Source of the DNA: Clostridium sp. Cult3
Lineage (GTDB): Bacteria; Bacillota; Clostridia; Tissierellales; Tepidimicrobiaceae
Direction of reading: 5' to 3'
Length of the DNA stretch: 64,000 nucleotides
NCBI RefSeq assembly: GCF_021655115.1
Contig: NZ_PPXY01000019.1
Coordinates: 1-64,000, forward strand
Positions 18,109-26,196 of this stretch are shown here, one piece after another. The notes beneath the pieces are model-generated. The model searched no databases and was not told the DNA's origin. It was given only the letters and a program-made list of their open reading frames with translations. Numbering within the stretch: position 1 is the first letter of the stretch; every line of letters starts with the position of its first letter. A program made the translations under genes and the position numbers.

Positions 18109-19018
18109 GCTTATCCCTCCTAATAAATTTAAGTGTGCTATTTTGATTTGATTTTTTCAAAAAAGCCCACTTAGTTTCTGTGGTTATAATAGATATTAAT
18201 ATGGCTATACAGCCTATTAAAAACCTTAAAGTAAAGGGTTCTTTTAAAAAAACAAAAGATAACAATCCCCCAAATACAGCTTCTAAGCTTAGTATTATGG
18301 CGGCGTGTGTTGAGGATGTATATTTTTGGGCTATATTTTGAACTAGAAAAGCTATTAAGGTGCTAAATATACTTAGATATAATATAGGAAAAATAGCATC
18401 CTTAGAAATATTTTCTGCTTTAGCCTCAAAAATAAGTGTAAATATAATGGACAATATTCCGGCTACTAGCATTTGAAGTATGGATAGGATTACAGGATCA
18501 TGTTCTTTGGCAAAATACCCAATAGCCGATATATGAAGTGCAAAAAATATAGCACATATAAAGGTTAGAAATTCACCATATCCAAATCTTAAATTGCTTT
18601 CAAAACTTAATACCCCTATACCAACAAAACAGAGCAAGGCTGCTAACACTTCATATGCATCCGGTTTCTTTTTGCTAATACCCCAATATATAAATGGTAC
18701 CATCACCACATTGGTTGCTGTTATGAAAGCTTGTTTCCCTGCTGTAGTATATTTTAATCCTACGGTTTGGGTGGCAAATCCCCCAAATAAAAATATACCT
18801 ATTAAAAAACCTGCCTTTAAATCTTCAATTTTTACTTTTCTAAACCTTTTAAAAAATACCAATGCCATTATTACAAAGGAGATCATAAATCTATAAGCCA
18901 ATAAATAATAAGGGGTAATGTGGTCTAGGGCATTCTTTGTAACTACAAATCCACTTCCCCAAATAATAGCAACTACCAACAATGAAATATCTGCAAATAA
19001 GCTTCTTTTGTTTTCCAT
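18089..19018 (-). CDS. EamA/DMT-family transporter
   Basis: 309-residue protein with ten predicted membrane helices in two EamA repeats. The start has the family pattern ([19 protein letters not shown]), and the second half has [18 protein letters not shown]. Members export amino acids or other metabolites. Given its overlap with the methionine gamma-lyase gene downstream, a methionine- or thiol-related substrate is a reasonable guess only. AGGAGG precedes the ATG. Confidence 0.87.
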   Translation of the reverse strand: MENKRSLFADISLLVVAIIWGSGFVVTKNALDHITPYYLLAYRFMISFVIMALVFFKRFRKVKIEDLKAGFLIGIFLFGGFATQTVGLKYTTAGKQAFITATNVVMVPFIYWGISKKKPDAYEVLAALLCFVGIGVLSFESNLRFGYGEFLTFICAIFFALHISAIGYFAKEHDPVILSILQMLVAGILSIIFTLIFEAKAENISKDAIFPILYLSIFSTLIAFLVQNIAQKYTSSTHAAIILSLEAVFGGLLSFVFLKEPFTLRFLIGCIAILISIITTETKWAFLKKSNQNSTLKFIRRDKHEEHGI

Positions 19019-19147
19019 CCCTTACCTCCTGATTCTTACTTCTATATCCATTATAATATAATTTTGACCAACTTTACTACCTATTTCAGTAACCTTTTTA
19101 TTTTCATCAAATATAATGGTATTACCAAATAGAATATAGGTGATTTT

Positions 19148-20461
19148 ATGTATAAAAACTTGGTTTGTGGAACAAATACCTTAATTCCATTAGCAAATGG
19201 GATTAAAGTTCCATGTATAAATTTTGATAATGCCGCCACTACTCCCCCCTTTACCTCAGTAATAAAGGAAATCAATAGTTTTTCCCCCTACTATTCTTCC
19301 GTTCACAGAGGTGCTGGGTATAAATCAATCCTCTCTTCCCAACTTTATGAAAAGGCAAGGGAGGATGTATTAAACTTTGTTAAAGGCGATAGTAAATATC
19401 ATACAGTAATATTTGTTAAAAATACAACAGAGGCAATTAATAAACTTTCCTATAGGCTTATAGATGAAATAGGAGATGGCATAGTCCTCTCCACCTACAT
19501 GGAACATCATTCTAATGATCTGCCTTGGAGATATAAATATAAAGTAGACTATGTCCAAGTAGATAATAAAGGCAGATTATCTCTAGATCATTTGGAACAT
19601 CTTCTAAAAAAACATAAGGGAAAAGTCAAACTATTAGCAGTAACTGGTGCCTCTAATGTAACAGGGTACTTAAATCCAATACATAAAATAGCAAAACTAG
19701 CCCATAGATATGGTAGCAAAATTCTAGTCGATGGTGCCCAATTAGTACCCCATCATCCAGTAGATATGAAATCTGTTGAGCATCCTGAGCATATAGATTA
19801 TCTTGTCTTTTCTGGTCACAAAATGTATGCTCCCTTTGGTACAGGGGTTTTAATTGGACCTAAAGATACTTTTAGGGAAGGTTATTCTGATCATATTGGA
19901 GGAGGTACAGTCAAATTAGTAACACCAAAGGATGTGCTATGGGAAGAGCCTCCACAAAAAGAGGAAGCAGGAACTCCTAATCTTTTGGGAGTAGTAGCTT
20001 TAGTACAGAGTATAAAAACATTAAAAGGACTTGGAATGGAAAAAATAGCCTGTTACGAAAAGGAGTTAACTAAATATACCCTTGAAAGGTTGAAGAACAT
20101 ACCTTATATAACCTTATACGACGATATGGATATTGAAAACAAGGTATCTATTATATCCTTAAATATAGATGGACTATATCATGGAGCTGTAGCCTCCATC
20201 CTATCCTTAGAAGGTGGCATCGCTGTAAGAAATGGCTGTTTTTGTGCACAACCTTATATACAAAAACTGCTAAATATCTCTCTAGAGGATATGGAAAAGT
20301 ATAAACAGGATGAAAGTCTATTAAGACCAGGCACTGTTAGAATAAGCTTCGGTCTATATAATAATTATCAGGAAATAAATATTTTGATAGCATTGTTAAA
20401 CCAGATAGCATACAATAGAAAAAAATATGATTTAAAGTATAAAACTCTCCTTTCTACTTAA
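19148..20461 (+). CDS. Class V aminotransferase, cysteine desulfurase-like
   Basis: 437-residue PLP protein of the SufS/CsdA type. FDNAATT opens the domain, D195 lies in the cofactor-contacting VDGAQ, K225 in SGHKMYAPFG is the PLP lysine, and C366 in RNGCFCAQ aligns with the persulfide-carrying cysteine of SufS; C364 is an extra neighbour. Predicted to mobilise sulfur from cysteine. No Suf or Isc genes are nearby. The following DsrE-like protein, 23 nt downstream, is the likely sulfur acceptor. AGGTG precedes the ATG. Confidence 0.82.
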   Translation: MYKNLVCGTNTLIPLANGIKVPCINFDNAATTPPFTSVIKEINSFSPYYSSVHRGAGYKSILSSQLYEKAREDVLNFVKGDSKYHTVIFVKNTTEAINKLSYRLIDEIGDGIVLSTYMEHHSNDLPWRYKYKVDYVQVDNKGRLSLDHLEHLLKKHKGKVKLLAVTGASNVTGYLNPIHKIAKLAHRYGSKILVDGAQLVPHHPVDMKSVEHPEHIDYLVFSGHKMYAPFGTGVLIGPKDTFREGYSDHIGGGTVKLVTPKDVLWEEPPQKEEAGTPNLLGVVALVQSIKTLKGLGMEKIACYEKELTKYTLERLKNIPYITLYDDMDIENKVSIISLNIDGLYHGAVASILSLEGGIAVRNGCFCAQPYIQKLLNISLEDMEKYKQDESLLRPGTVRISFGLYNNYQEINILIALLNQIAYNRKKYDLKYKTLLST

Positions 20462-20484
20462 AATAGTGGAAAGGAGGTTTTGTT

Positions 20485-20961
20485 GTGAAGAAAAAGATGA
20501 ATATATTAATGTTTAGTGGTGAATATGACAAAGCTTTAGCAGCTTTAATCCTAGCTAATTCCGCTTTAGCCATGGAAATGGATGTAACCATGTTCTTTGC
20601 ATTTTGGGGGTTATTATTGATAAAGGATCCAAATAATATGGATGAGGAAGATAAAACTGCCTATGAAAAGATGTTTGCTAGTATGACGCCTAGAAATATA
20701 GAAGATCTTCCACTATCAAAGATGAACTTTGCAGGTATTGGGAAAAAGATGCTAGTCGAGATGATGGAAGAAAACCAAACTCCTACATTAGAAGATTTTC
20801 TAAAAGGTGCTCTTAATAAGGGAGCATCTATTAAAGCCTGTAAATTATCCTGTGAAGTTATGGGCTTTAAAGAAGATGAGTTAATTGAAGAGGTGAAGAT
20901 AGTTACTGCAGAAGAATATTTAAGAGATGCATTGGAATCAAATATCCAATTGTTTATTTAA
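20485..20961 (+). CDS. DsrE/DrsH-like sulfur-carrier protein
   Basis: 158-residue protein of the DsrE/DsrF/DrsH-like family. Its N-terminal half (MNILMFSGEYDKALAALI) has the family nucleotide-like fold, and the ACKLSCEVMG segment has C119 and C123; the equivalent cysteine carries a persulfide in relatives. It probably accepts sulfur from the cysteine desulfurase encoded just upstream. The start is GTG with AAGGAGG 7 nt before it. The final acceptor of the sulfur is not apparent from the neighbourhood. Confidence 0.82.
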   Translation: MKKKMNILMFSGEYDKALAALILANSALAMEMDVTMFFAFWGLLLIKDPNNMDEEDKTAYEKMFASMTPRNIEDLPLSKMNFAGIGKKMLVEMMEENQTPTLEDFLKGALNKGASIKACKLSCEVMGFKEDELIEEVKIVTAEEYLRDALESNIQLFI

Positions 20962-20963
20962 TG

Positions 20964-20988
20964 AAAGGGAGTTTCTATAACTCCCTTT
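20964..20988. terminator. Bidirectional terminator
   Basis: A 10-bp stem AAAGGGAGTT / AACTCCCTTT (20964-20973 with 20979-20988) with a TTTC-type tail on the plus strand lies between the DsrE gene and the convergent ABC-2 operon. Confidence 0.7.
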
Positions 20989-20996
20989 TCTAATAG

Positions 20997-21656
20997 TTAG
21001 AACTCCCTCGTTCTATAAATTTTTTCGGATATCTTCATAGACATATAGAACATGATCAAAGAAAGTATTAGCACATATATATTTATCCTATTAATATCTA
21101 TATCAATTATTTTTTCCAAATAGCCTATATTGTTTAATCCCTCCATCAATTTACTTAAAACCGATGGCCCTATTACCATCAGTATCCACAACATGGTATT
21201 AAAACTCCTTAGACCTTCCCCCACTTTAAAATAAATTGGATAGTATATGGAATAGAATATCAGGGATATATTAGTAACAAAGATAGCATTCCATATACTC
21301 GCACCTTTCCCAGTGCTAGCAATTCCTAATTTCAAAATAATATTGGTAAATATCAACACGGTACCACAACTTATTACAATAAATAGTATTAACGCCATGT
21401 ATTTTGCTCTAACAATATTTTTCCTATCCATTGGGAGACTATTAAGTATTATTTCACTCTTATACTTATCATCGTATCCATTTGTATATATAACAGTAAT
21501 AAATATAAGTATAATCATCCCAAAAACGTATAGGAGAGTTGACATTAAAGGATCAGGCATTGTAAGCCCCATAGCCGCAATAAACAGTCCATATATTACT
21601 GCAAATATATTGATCTTTCTCGACAATATAAAATCCTTTTTTATTAAATTAAACAT
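20997..21656 (-). CDS. ABC-2 transporter permease (distal subunit)
   Basis: 219-residue membrane protein with about six hydrophobic helices. N-terminal MFNLIKKDFILSRKI is typical of ABC-2 permeases. Its C-terminal KIYRTREF resembles the KLYKNRDL end of the neighbouring permease, so the two are related and probably form a heterodimer with the ATPase encoded upstream. GGGGAGG precedes the ATG, and there is only a 12-nt gap to the previous gene. Cargo unknown. Confidence 0.83.
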   Translation of the reverse strand: MFNLIKKDFILSRKINIFAVIYGLFIAAMGLTMPDPLMSTLLYVFGMIILIFITVIYTNGYDDKYKSEIILNSLPMDRKNIVRAKYMALILFIVISCGTVLIFTNIILKLGIASTGKGASIWNAIFVTNISLIFYSIYYPIYFKVGEGLRSFNTMLWILMVIGPSVLSKLMEGLNNIGYLEKIIDIDINRINIYVLILSLIMFYMSMKISEKIYRTREF

Positions 21657-21668
21657 CCTACCCCTCCC

Positions 21669-22301
21669 CTATAGATCCCTATTCTTATATAGTTTCATGG
21701 ATAGAAATAGGGAGATTATATACATTGCTGCGGAAACATATATCATACCTTTTCCCCTAATAAATCCTATACGGCTTACTAAAGATTTATCTCCCACCGA
21801 ACCCAAATTTGCCATACCAATGAAAAAAGTAAAAAATACTATCATATGGATTATCTGTGCTATCTTAGGGTCAAATATAAAATACGCTGGATAGACTATA
21901 GATGTTAAAATCATAATAATAGGTATAGCCTTGATTATCATCTCCAGATTAAAATAATCCACAGGTTTTATTCCTATTGCATTAATTATCCACAAATAAA
22001 TCCCAACATACACAATCGTGATGGCCAAATACACAAAACTAGATAAATACTTATAAAAAACCATCTCTTCCCTATTTATCGGCAATGAATGAATAATATA
22101 TTTAGCCTTACCATTAATATCATGAGAAAAAGATAATATGGAAAGAATATAAGTATAGGCTACTATTATTGCAAGGTAAAGCCATTTTAAATCGTAGGAT
22201 TCTATTATCAGTAGTAAAAATGGTATATAAAATATTATAAAAAATCTATCTCGCTTGTTTGACCACAATAGCATTAAATCCCTCTTAATAATCCCTAGCA
22301 T
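21669..22301 (-). CDS. ABC-2 transporter permease (proximal subunit)
   Basis: 210-residue membrane protein with about six hydrophobic helices starting MLGIIKRDLMLLWSNKRD. It is 4 nt from the ATPase gene and preceded by GGAGG, so it is tightly coupled in the operon. With the ATPase and the second permease it forms an exporter of the YtrBCD kind, often induced by cell-wall stress in Firmicutes (family knowledge). Confidence 0.83.
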   Translation of the reverse strand: MLGIIKRDLMLLWSNKRDRFFIIFYIPFLLLIIESYDLKWLYLAIIVAYTYILSILSFSHDINGKAKYIIHSLPINREEMVFYKYLSSFVYLAITIVYVGIYLWIINAIGIKPVDYFNLEMIIKAIPIIMILTSIVYPAYFIFDPKIAQIIHMIVFFTFFIGMANLGSVGDKSLVSRIGFIRGKGMIYVSAAMYIISLFLSMKLYKNRDL

Positions 22302-22305
22302 ACTC

Positions 22306-23160
22306 CTACCTCCTCACGCTATAAACCATAATGTCTTCTAAACTTGCTTTTTCTATCAACACCTTATCTCCAAATGTGTTTTTTATCTTGTCTAAATTAT
22401 TGGTCAATCCTTCAAACCCAACTCTAGTTTCTCTTAATCCAATAAATTGCTTTCTAGTATTTTCATCTAATAGGTCCATACCACCTTTTACTATGGCATA
22501 GCTCTCCATCACCCCATCCTTAGACTCTGAAAATACCACTTTTCCCTCATTGATGAAGGTTATATAGTCTGCTATCTTCTCCAAATCCGTAGTTATATGA
22601 GTGGAAAAAAATATACTTTTGGTATCATCCTGGATAATGTTGTATAAAATATCCAATATCTCCCGTCTAAATACTGGATCCAACCCAGATGTAGGTTCAT
22701 CCATGATTATTAAGTCAGCATTATGGGATAAGGCAACAGCTAATGAAAACTTCATCTTCATACCTTTAGATAGAGTTTTGATCTTTACCTTTGGATTTAG
22801 ATCAAATTCTTTAATATAATAGTTAAACTGCTGTTCATCCCATCTTGAATAAAAGGAGGCTACTATGTTTTTCATTTGATTGATAGTCAAATCTTCATAA
22901 TAATAATTTTCATCATATACAAAGCCTATTCTATCCTTTATCTCCTTCTCGTATTTTACATGATCCTTACCAAATATATTAATCTCCCCACCATCTTTTT
23001 TGAGCAGATTCATTATAAGCTTTATAGTGGTACTTTTCCCTGCTCCATTAGGCCCTATAAACCCCATTATATATCCAGGCTCCAATTTAAAACTAATGTC
23101 ATCTAAAGTAAAATTTTTGAACTGTTTTCTCAAATTCTTAACTTTTAGAATATAATCCAT
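22306..23160 (-). CDS. ABC transporter ATP-binding protein
   Basis: 284-residue stand-alone ATPase: Walker A GPNGAGKST, signature region TLSKGMKMK, Walker B LIIMDEP and the H-loop FFSTH. The LSKGMKM form of the signature is typical of ABC-2 exporters. A C-terminal extension of about 80 residues follows. The gene starts 2 nt after the GntR stop, so the two are translationally coupled. Powers the two permeases encoded downstream. Confidence 0.88.
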   Translation of the reverse strand: MDYILKVKNLRKQFKNFTLDDISFKLEPGYIMGFIGPNGAGKSTTIKLIMNLLKKDGGEINIFGKDHVKYEKEIKDRIGFVYDENYYYEDLTINQMKNIVASFYSRWDEQQFNYYIKEFDLNPKVKIKTLSKGMKMKFSLAVALSHNADLIIMDEPTSGLDPVFRREILDILYNIIQDDTKSIFFSTHITTDLEKIADYITFINEGKVVFSESKDGVMESYAIVKGGMDLLDENTRKQFIGLRETRVGFEGLTNNLDKIKNTFGDKVLIEKASLEDIMVYSVRR

Positions 23161-23162
23161 AT

Positions 23163-23537
23163 CTATACCTCCTCAAACAAAATTTTCAACATTTCCTGTA
23201 TTTCTTCATAATCTAGTCCTAATAATTTGCTTTCCTCTACTATGTCAAGAAGTTTTTCTTCTACGATTTTCAGTTTTTTCTCTCGCATTAATTCCTTGTT
23301 CTGCCCTGCTACAAAGGAACCTTTCCCCTGCATAGTTTCAATAAATCCTTCCTTTTCCAACTCATCGTAAGCCCTCTTAGTGGTTATAACAGATATTTGA
23401 AGATCCCTAGCTAATCCTCTAATAGAAGGCAATAAATCTCCTTCTTTCAACTCTCCCTTTAAAATCATTCCCTTGATTTGTTGGGATATCTGTTCATATA
23501 TAGGTTCATCTGATGAATTAGAAACGATAATCTTCAT
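23163..23537 (-). CDS. GntR-family repressor, YtrA type
   Basis: 124-residue regulator with an N-terminal winged helix (YEQISQQIKGMILKGELKEG, then DLQISVITTKRAYDEL and a GKGSFVAG wing) and only a short tail, as in the YtrA subfamily. The ATG at 23537 lies 6 nt after AGGAGG; the longer frame would place its start inside or before that site. It heads a four-gene operon with the ABC-2 exporter. A perfect 12-bp inverted repeat about 40 nt upstream is the probable autoregulatory operator. Confidence 0.86.
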   Translation of the reverse strand: MKIIVSNSSDEPIYEQISQQIKGMILKGELKEGDLLPSIRGLARDLQISVITTKRAYDELEKEGFIETMQGKGSFVAGQNKELMREKKLKIVEEKLLDIVEESKLLGLDYEEIQEMLKILFEEV

Positions 23538-23555
23538 AGCCATCCTCCTAAGCAA

Positions 23556-23608
23556 AGTATATAGTGTTTATTATGTATATACTGTATATATAGTCCATAT
23601 ACAGTATA
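23556..23608 (-). promoter_or_regulatory. Overlapping palindromes, likely operator of the GntR/ABC-2 operon
   Basis: TATACTGTATAT at 23578-23589 and its exact complement at 23597-23608 form a 12-bp inverted repeat with a 7-nt spacer. A second repeat, AGTATATA at 23556-23563 with TATATACT at 23576-23583, overlaps it. Both stand directly upstream of the GntR gene, the expected position for YtrA-type autorepression. Confidence 0.65.
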
Positions 23609-23660
23609 AGCTTATTTTTAAAACTTGTCAATAGTTTAGATGATTTAATATAAATATACT

Positions 23661-23691
23661 TTGTTAACATGTTTTGTTTTATAGTTGACAT
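23661..23691 (+). promoter_or_regulatory. BirA-type biotin operator 1
   Basis: TTGTTAAC (23661-23668), 15 nt, then GTTGACAT (23684-23691). This matches the Firmicutes BirA pattern TTGTTAAC-N14-16-GTTAACAA with few changes. It overlaps the bioY promoter, and a BirA with a DNA-binding domain is encoded at 26197-27183. Confidence 0.65.
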
Positions 23692-23703
23692 TGATTCTAT
23701 AAT
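23675..23703 (+). promoter_or_regulatory. bioY promoter
   Basis: TTGTTT at 23675-23680, a 17-nt spacer, then TATAAT at 23698-23703. The right half of the first BirA box lies in the spacer, and the second box begins 14 nt downstream, so repressor binding would block RNA polymerase. Confidence 0.6.
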
Positions 23704-23717
23704 TTATTACAATCTTA

Positions 23718-23748
23718 TTGTCAACTTAATATATATATTAGTTTACAT
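23718..23748 (+). promoter_or_regulatory. BirA-type biotin operator 2
   Basis: TTGTCAAC (23718-23725), 15 nt, then GTTTACAT (23741-23748): the same half-site order and the same spacing as operator 1, ending just before the GGAGGG of bioY. Confidence 0.55.
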
Positions 23749-23762
23749 ATTGGAGGGATCAT

Positions 23763-24317
23763 ATGAAAATATCTACTAAGGAAATGGTATTAACTTCTTT
23801 ATTTACTGCATTAACAGCAATAGGGGCTTTTTTAAGTATACCTGTAGGTAGTGTCCCCATTACGCTACAAAGCTTGTTTGTTATATTATCTGGACTTTTG
23901 CTTGGCTCTAGATTGGGAGCTTTATCTCAACTAATCTATGTATTATTAGGGCTTTCTGGGGTTAGAATATTTGCAGGATTTTCTGGCGGACCTCAAACGG
24001 TATTTACACCAAGTTTTGGTTTTTTGATCGGATTTATATTTGCAGCTTTTATAGTTGGAAGGATTGTCCATAGTGGTGAAGTTATGGCTTTTAGAAGGAT
24101 ATTTTTTGCTACTCTAGTAGGTACTTTGGTTATATATTTATTCGGAGTTCCATATATGTACATGGTACTCAATCATATAATGGGTAAATCCATCTCCTTT
24201 GTAGCAGCTTTGAAAGCAGGATGTATTATTTTTCTACCTGGAGATATATTGAAGGCCTTTCCTGCCTCCTTAGTGGCATCAAAAATACTTCAACGAATTA
24301 GCCCTATTAGCCAATAG
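23763..24317 (+). CDS. bioY: BioY biotin transporter S component
   Basis: 184-residue membrane protein with about six helices. BioY hallmarks are visible: VPITLQSLFVILSGLLLGSRLG, then FAGFSGGPQTVFTPSFGFLIGF. It binds biotin at the membrane, alone or with EcfAAT. GGAGGG precedes the ATG. Two BirA-type operators in the leader indicate repression when biotin is plentiful. No biotin synthesis genes occur in the window, so this gene probably serves uptake. Confidence 0.93.
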   Translation: MKISTKEMVLTSLFTALTAIGAFLSIPVGSVPITLQSLFVILSGLLLGSRLGALSQLIYVLLGLSGVRIFAGFSGGPQTVFTPSFGFLIGFIFAAFIVGRIVHSGEVMAFRRIFFATLVGTLVIYLFGVPYMYMVLNHIMGKSISFVAALKAGCIIFLPGDILKAFPASLVASKILQRISPISQ

Positions 24318-24370
24318 GCAATTTATAAGCCTTCTTTTTTGATATAATATTGGTGAAGGGAGGTTCATAC

Positions 24371-25051
24371 ATGATTACCGTAACTGGAGAAGAGATGAAA
24401 ACCATCGATAAATATTGCATTGAAAGATTAGGTATTCCTGGAATTGTTCTTATGGAAAATGCAGCTTTAAAGGTAGTTGATAATATAGATTTAAATAAAT
24501 TCAACAGTTTTACAGTCCTATGCGGTGTTGGAAACAATGGAGGAGATGGACTAGCCGTAGCAAGACATCTCATAGTAATGGATAAAAAAGTAGATATATT
24601 TATACTAGGAAATATAGGTAAAGGCAGTCAGGATTTCATGACAAATTACAAGATACTTAAAAATATGAATATTCCCATAGAATATATAGTAGATAAAAGG
24701 GATTTAGAGCCATTAAAAGATTCACTGGATAATTCAGATATGGTTATAGATTCCATATTTGGAACAGGCTTAGCCAGGGAAGTTGAAGGTATCTTCAAGC
24801 AAGTAATCTCACTAATAAACCAGAATAGTAAATACATACTATCTATAGATATCCCATCAGGTATGGATTCAGATACGGGAGAAACCTTAGGTATATCAAT
24901 TAACTCCAACAAAACCATCACCTTTCAACTGATGAAAAAGGGATTACTTCACAACAAAAGTTATTCAGGAGATGTAATTGTAGAAACCATTGGAATGCCT
25001 AGAATAGCCGTAGACACTATATTGCATAATAGGATAGACCATCAGTACTAA
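24371..25051 (+). CDS. nnrE: NAD(P)H-hydrate epimerase
   Basis: 226-residue YjeF_N-domain protein that interconverts the R and S forms of damaged, hydrated NAD(P)H. Motifs include MENAA near residue 30, the phosphate-binding GVGNNGGDG, the catalytic-region DSIFGTGL and SIDIPSGMDSDTG. The ATG at 24371 has GGGAGG 7 nt upstream; an upstream in-frame GTG lies at the Shine-Dalgarno itself. Many bacteria fuse this domain to the ADP-dependent dehydratase NnrD; here it stands alone and no NnrD gene is in the window. Confidence 0.9.
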   Translation: MITVTGEEMKTIDKYCIERLGIPGIVLMENAALKVVDNIDLNKFNSFTVLCGVGNNGGDGLAVARHLIVMDKKVDIFILGNIGKGSQDFMTNYKILKNMNIPIEYIVDKRDLEPLKDSLDNSDMVIDSIFGTGLAREVEGIFKQVISLINQNSKYILSIDIPSGMDSDTGETLGISINSNKTITFQLMKKGLLHNKSYSGDVIVETIGMPRIAVDTILHNRIDHQY

Positions 25052-25062
25052 TGGTCTATCCT
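25031..25062. terminator. Bidirectional terminator overlapping both stop codons
   Basis: A 12-bp stem AGGATAGACCAT / ATGGTCTATCCT (25031-25042 with 25051-25062) with an 8-nt loop spans the end of nnrE and the end of the convergent HD-GYP gene. Confidence 0.65.
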
Positions 25063-26096
25063 ATTATCTCATTTATTTTTAAGGAAGCACATTTTGACAG
25101 GTTTATATGTTCGGCTTCTATATTAATTACAGGCCTAGTTAAATCTTTAGGATGGATAAACTCGATTTTACCAACCCTTCCATCGCTTAATTTCACTTTG
25201 GAATTTACATATAATTGAGATAAGTTTTTGAAAAATATATTTAATAGTGGTCTACTAAATTTATGAACTCCCATATTATAAAATTCTTCTATAGCATCAA
25301 AAGGAGTGCTCTTCTTTTTATAGACTCTCTCCGAAGTTAATGCATCGTAAACATCTGCTATTGCAAGTATCTTAGCGTATAGATTAATCTTCCTTCCTTT
25401 TATACCATAGGGATAACCGCTACCATCTTCTCTTTCGTGGTGACTAAGTATAGCCTCCCTAATCTCTTCTGTCAAAAAAGATATGCGTTTTGCTAATATA
25501 TAGCCATCTATTGTATGTTTTTTAACTACACTAAATTCTTCATCAGTCAACTTACCCTCTTTATTTAATATATTCCTTGGTACTTTAGCTTTTCCAATAT
25601 CGTGAAGTAAAGCAGCTTGACATAGTTCTCTAGTCCTTTTCTTGTCTAATCCTATCAAATTCCCTAAATATATAGAATATATGGCTACATTTACACTGTG
25701 ATTATAGGTGTATTCGTCAGTATCCTTAATCCTTCCCGTATATCCAATCATTTGACTATTTTTATTTACTTCAAGGGATAAAATCTTAGAAATACTACCT
25801 AAGCTATTTGGATCTACTCCCTTCCCTGCCGCTAGTCTTGTAACTATCTCCTGCATTGCTAAGATACTTTCTTTACAATCTAGTGGGGAACTAGCTCCTG
25901 ATAAAGGATAATCATCTTCTTCAGATGGATAGATTGGTACTTTATTAATTTTCGACTTAGATAAAAGTTTTATAGCATACATGTTGATTACAGAATTCTT
26001 CCCCATTAGCATATTTCCTTCATCATCAAAAATATCTTCTATTAATATTTCATCCAATGCATCTTCCGTCGAACAAAGAGATTTGGTTTCCAACAA
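25056..26096 (-). CDS. HD-GYP domain phosphodiesterase
   Basis: 346-residue protein whose C-terminal half is an HD-GYP domain: LLHDIGKAKVP and the later SHHEREDGSGYPYG. It is expected to hydrolyse cyclic di-GMP (or a related cyclic dinucleotide). The N-terminal 120 residues hold no recognised sensor domain, and no signal peptide is present, so it is probably cytoplasmic. The start is weak: tandem TTG codons at 26096 with only GTGG upstream; an internal ATG at residue 29 is possible. Confidence 0.85.
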   Translation of the reverse strand: MLETKSLCSTEDALDEILIEDIFDDEGNMLMGKNSVINMYAIKLLSKSKINKVPIYPSEEDDYPLSGASSPLDCKESILAMQEIVTRLAAGKGVDPNSLGSISKILSLEVNKNSQMIGYTGRIKDTDEYTYNHSVNVAIYSIYLGNLIGLDKKRTRELCQAALLHDIGKAKVPRNILNKEGKLTDEEFSVVKKHTIDGYILAKRISFLTEEIREAILSHHEREDGSGYPYGIKGRKINLYAKILAIADVYDALTSERVYKKKSTPFDAIEEFYNMGVHKFSRPLLNIFFKNLSQLYVNSKVKLSDGRVGKIEFIHPKDLTRPVINIEAEHINLSKCASLKINEIIG

Positions 26097-26196
26097 CTTT
26101 CACCACTATTCTAATTTGTTTTCTTTACGACACATGGTATATTTTATCATATTATTACTTAGATTGTTGTTTTCTTTGAATTTTAGTAATAATTAC

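Noticed and set aside
21313-21894. Plus-strand frame of 193 residues
   Set aside because: Antisense to two clear ABC-2 permease genes; its hydrophobic look reflects the complementary strand.
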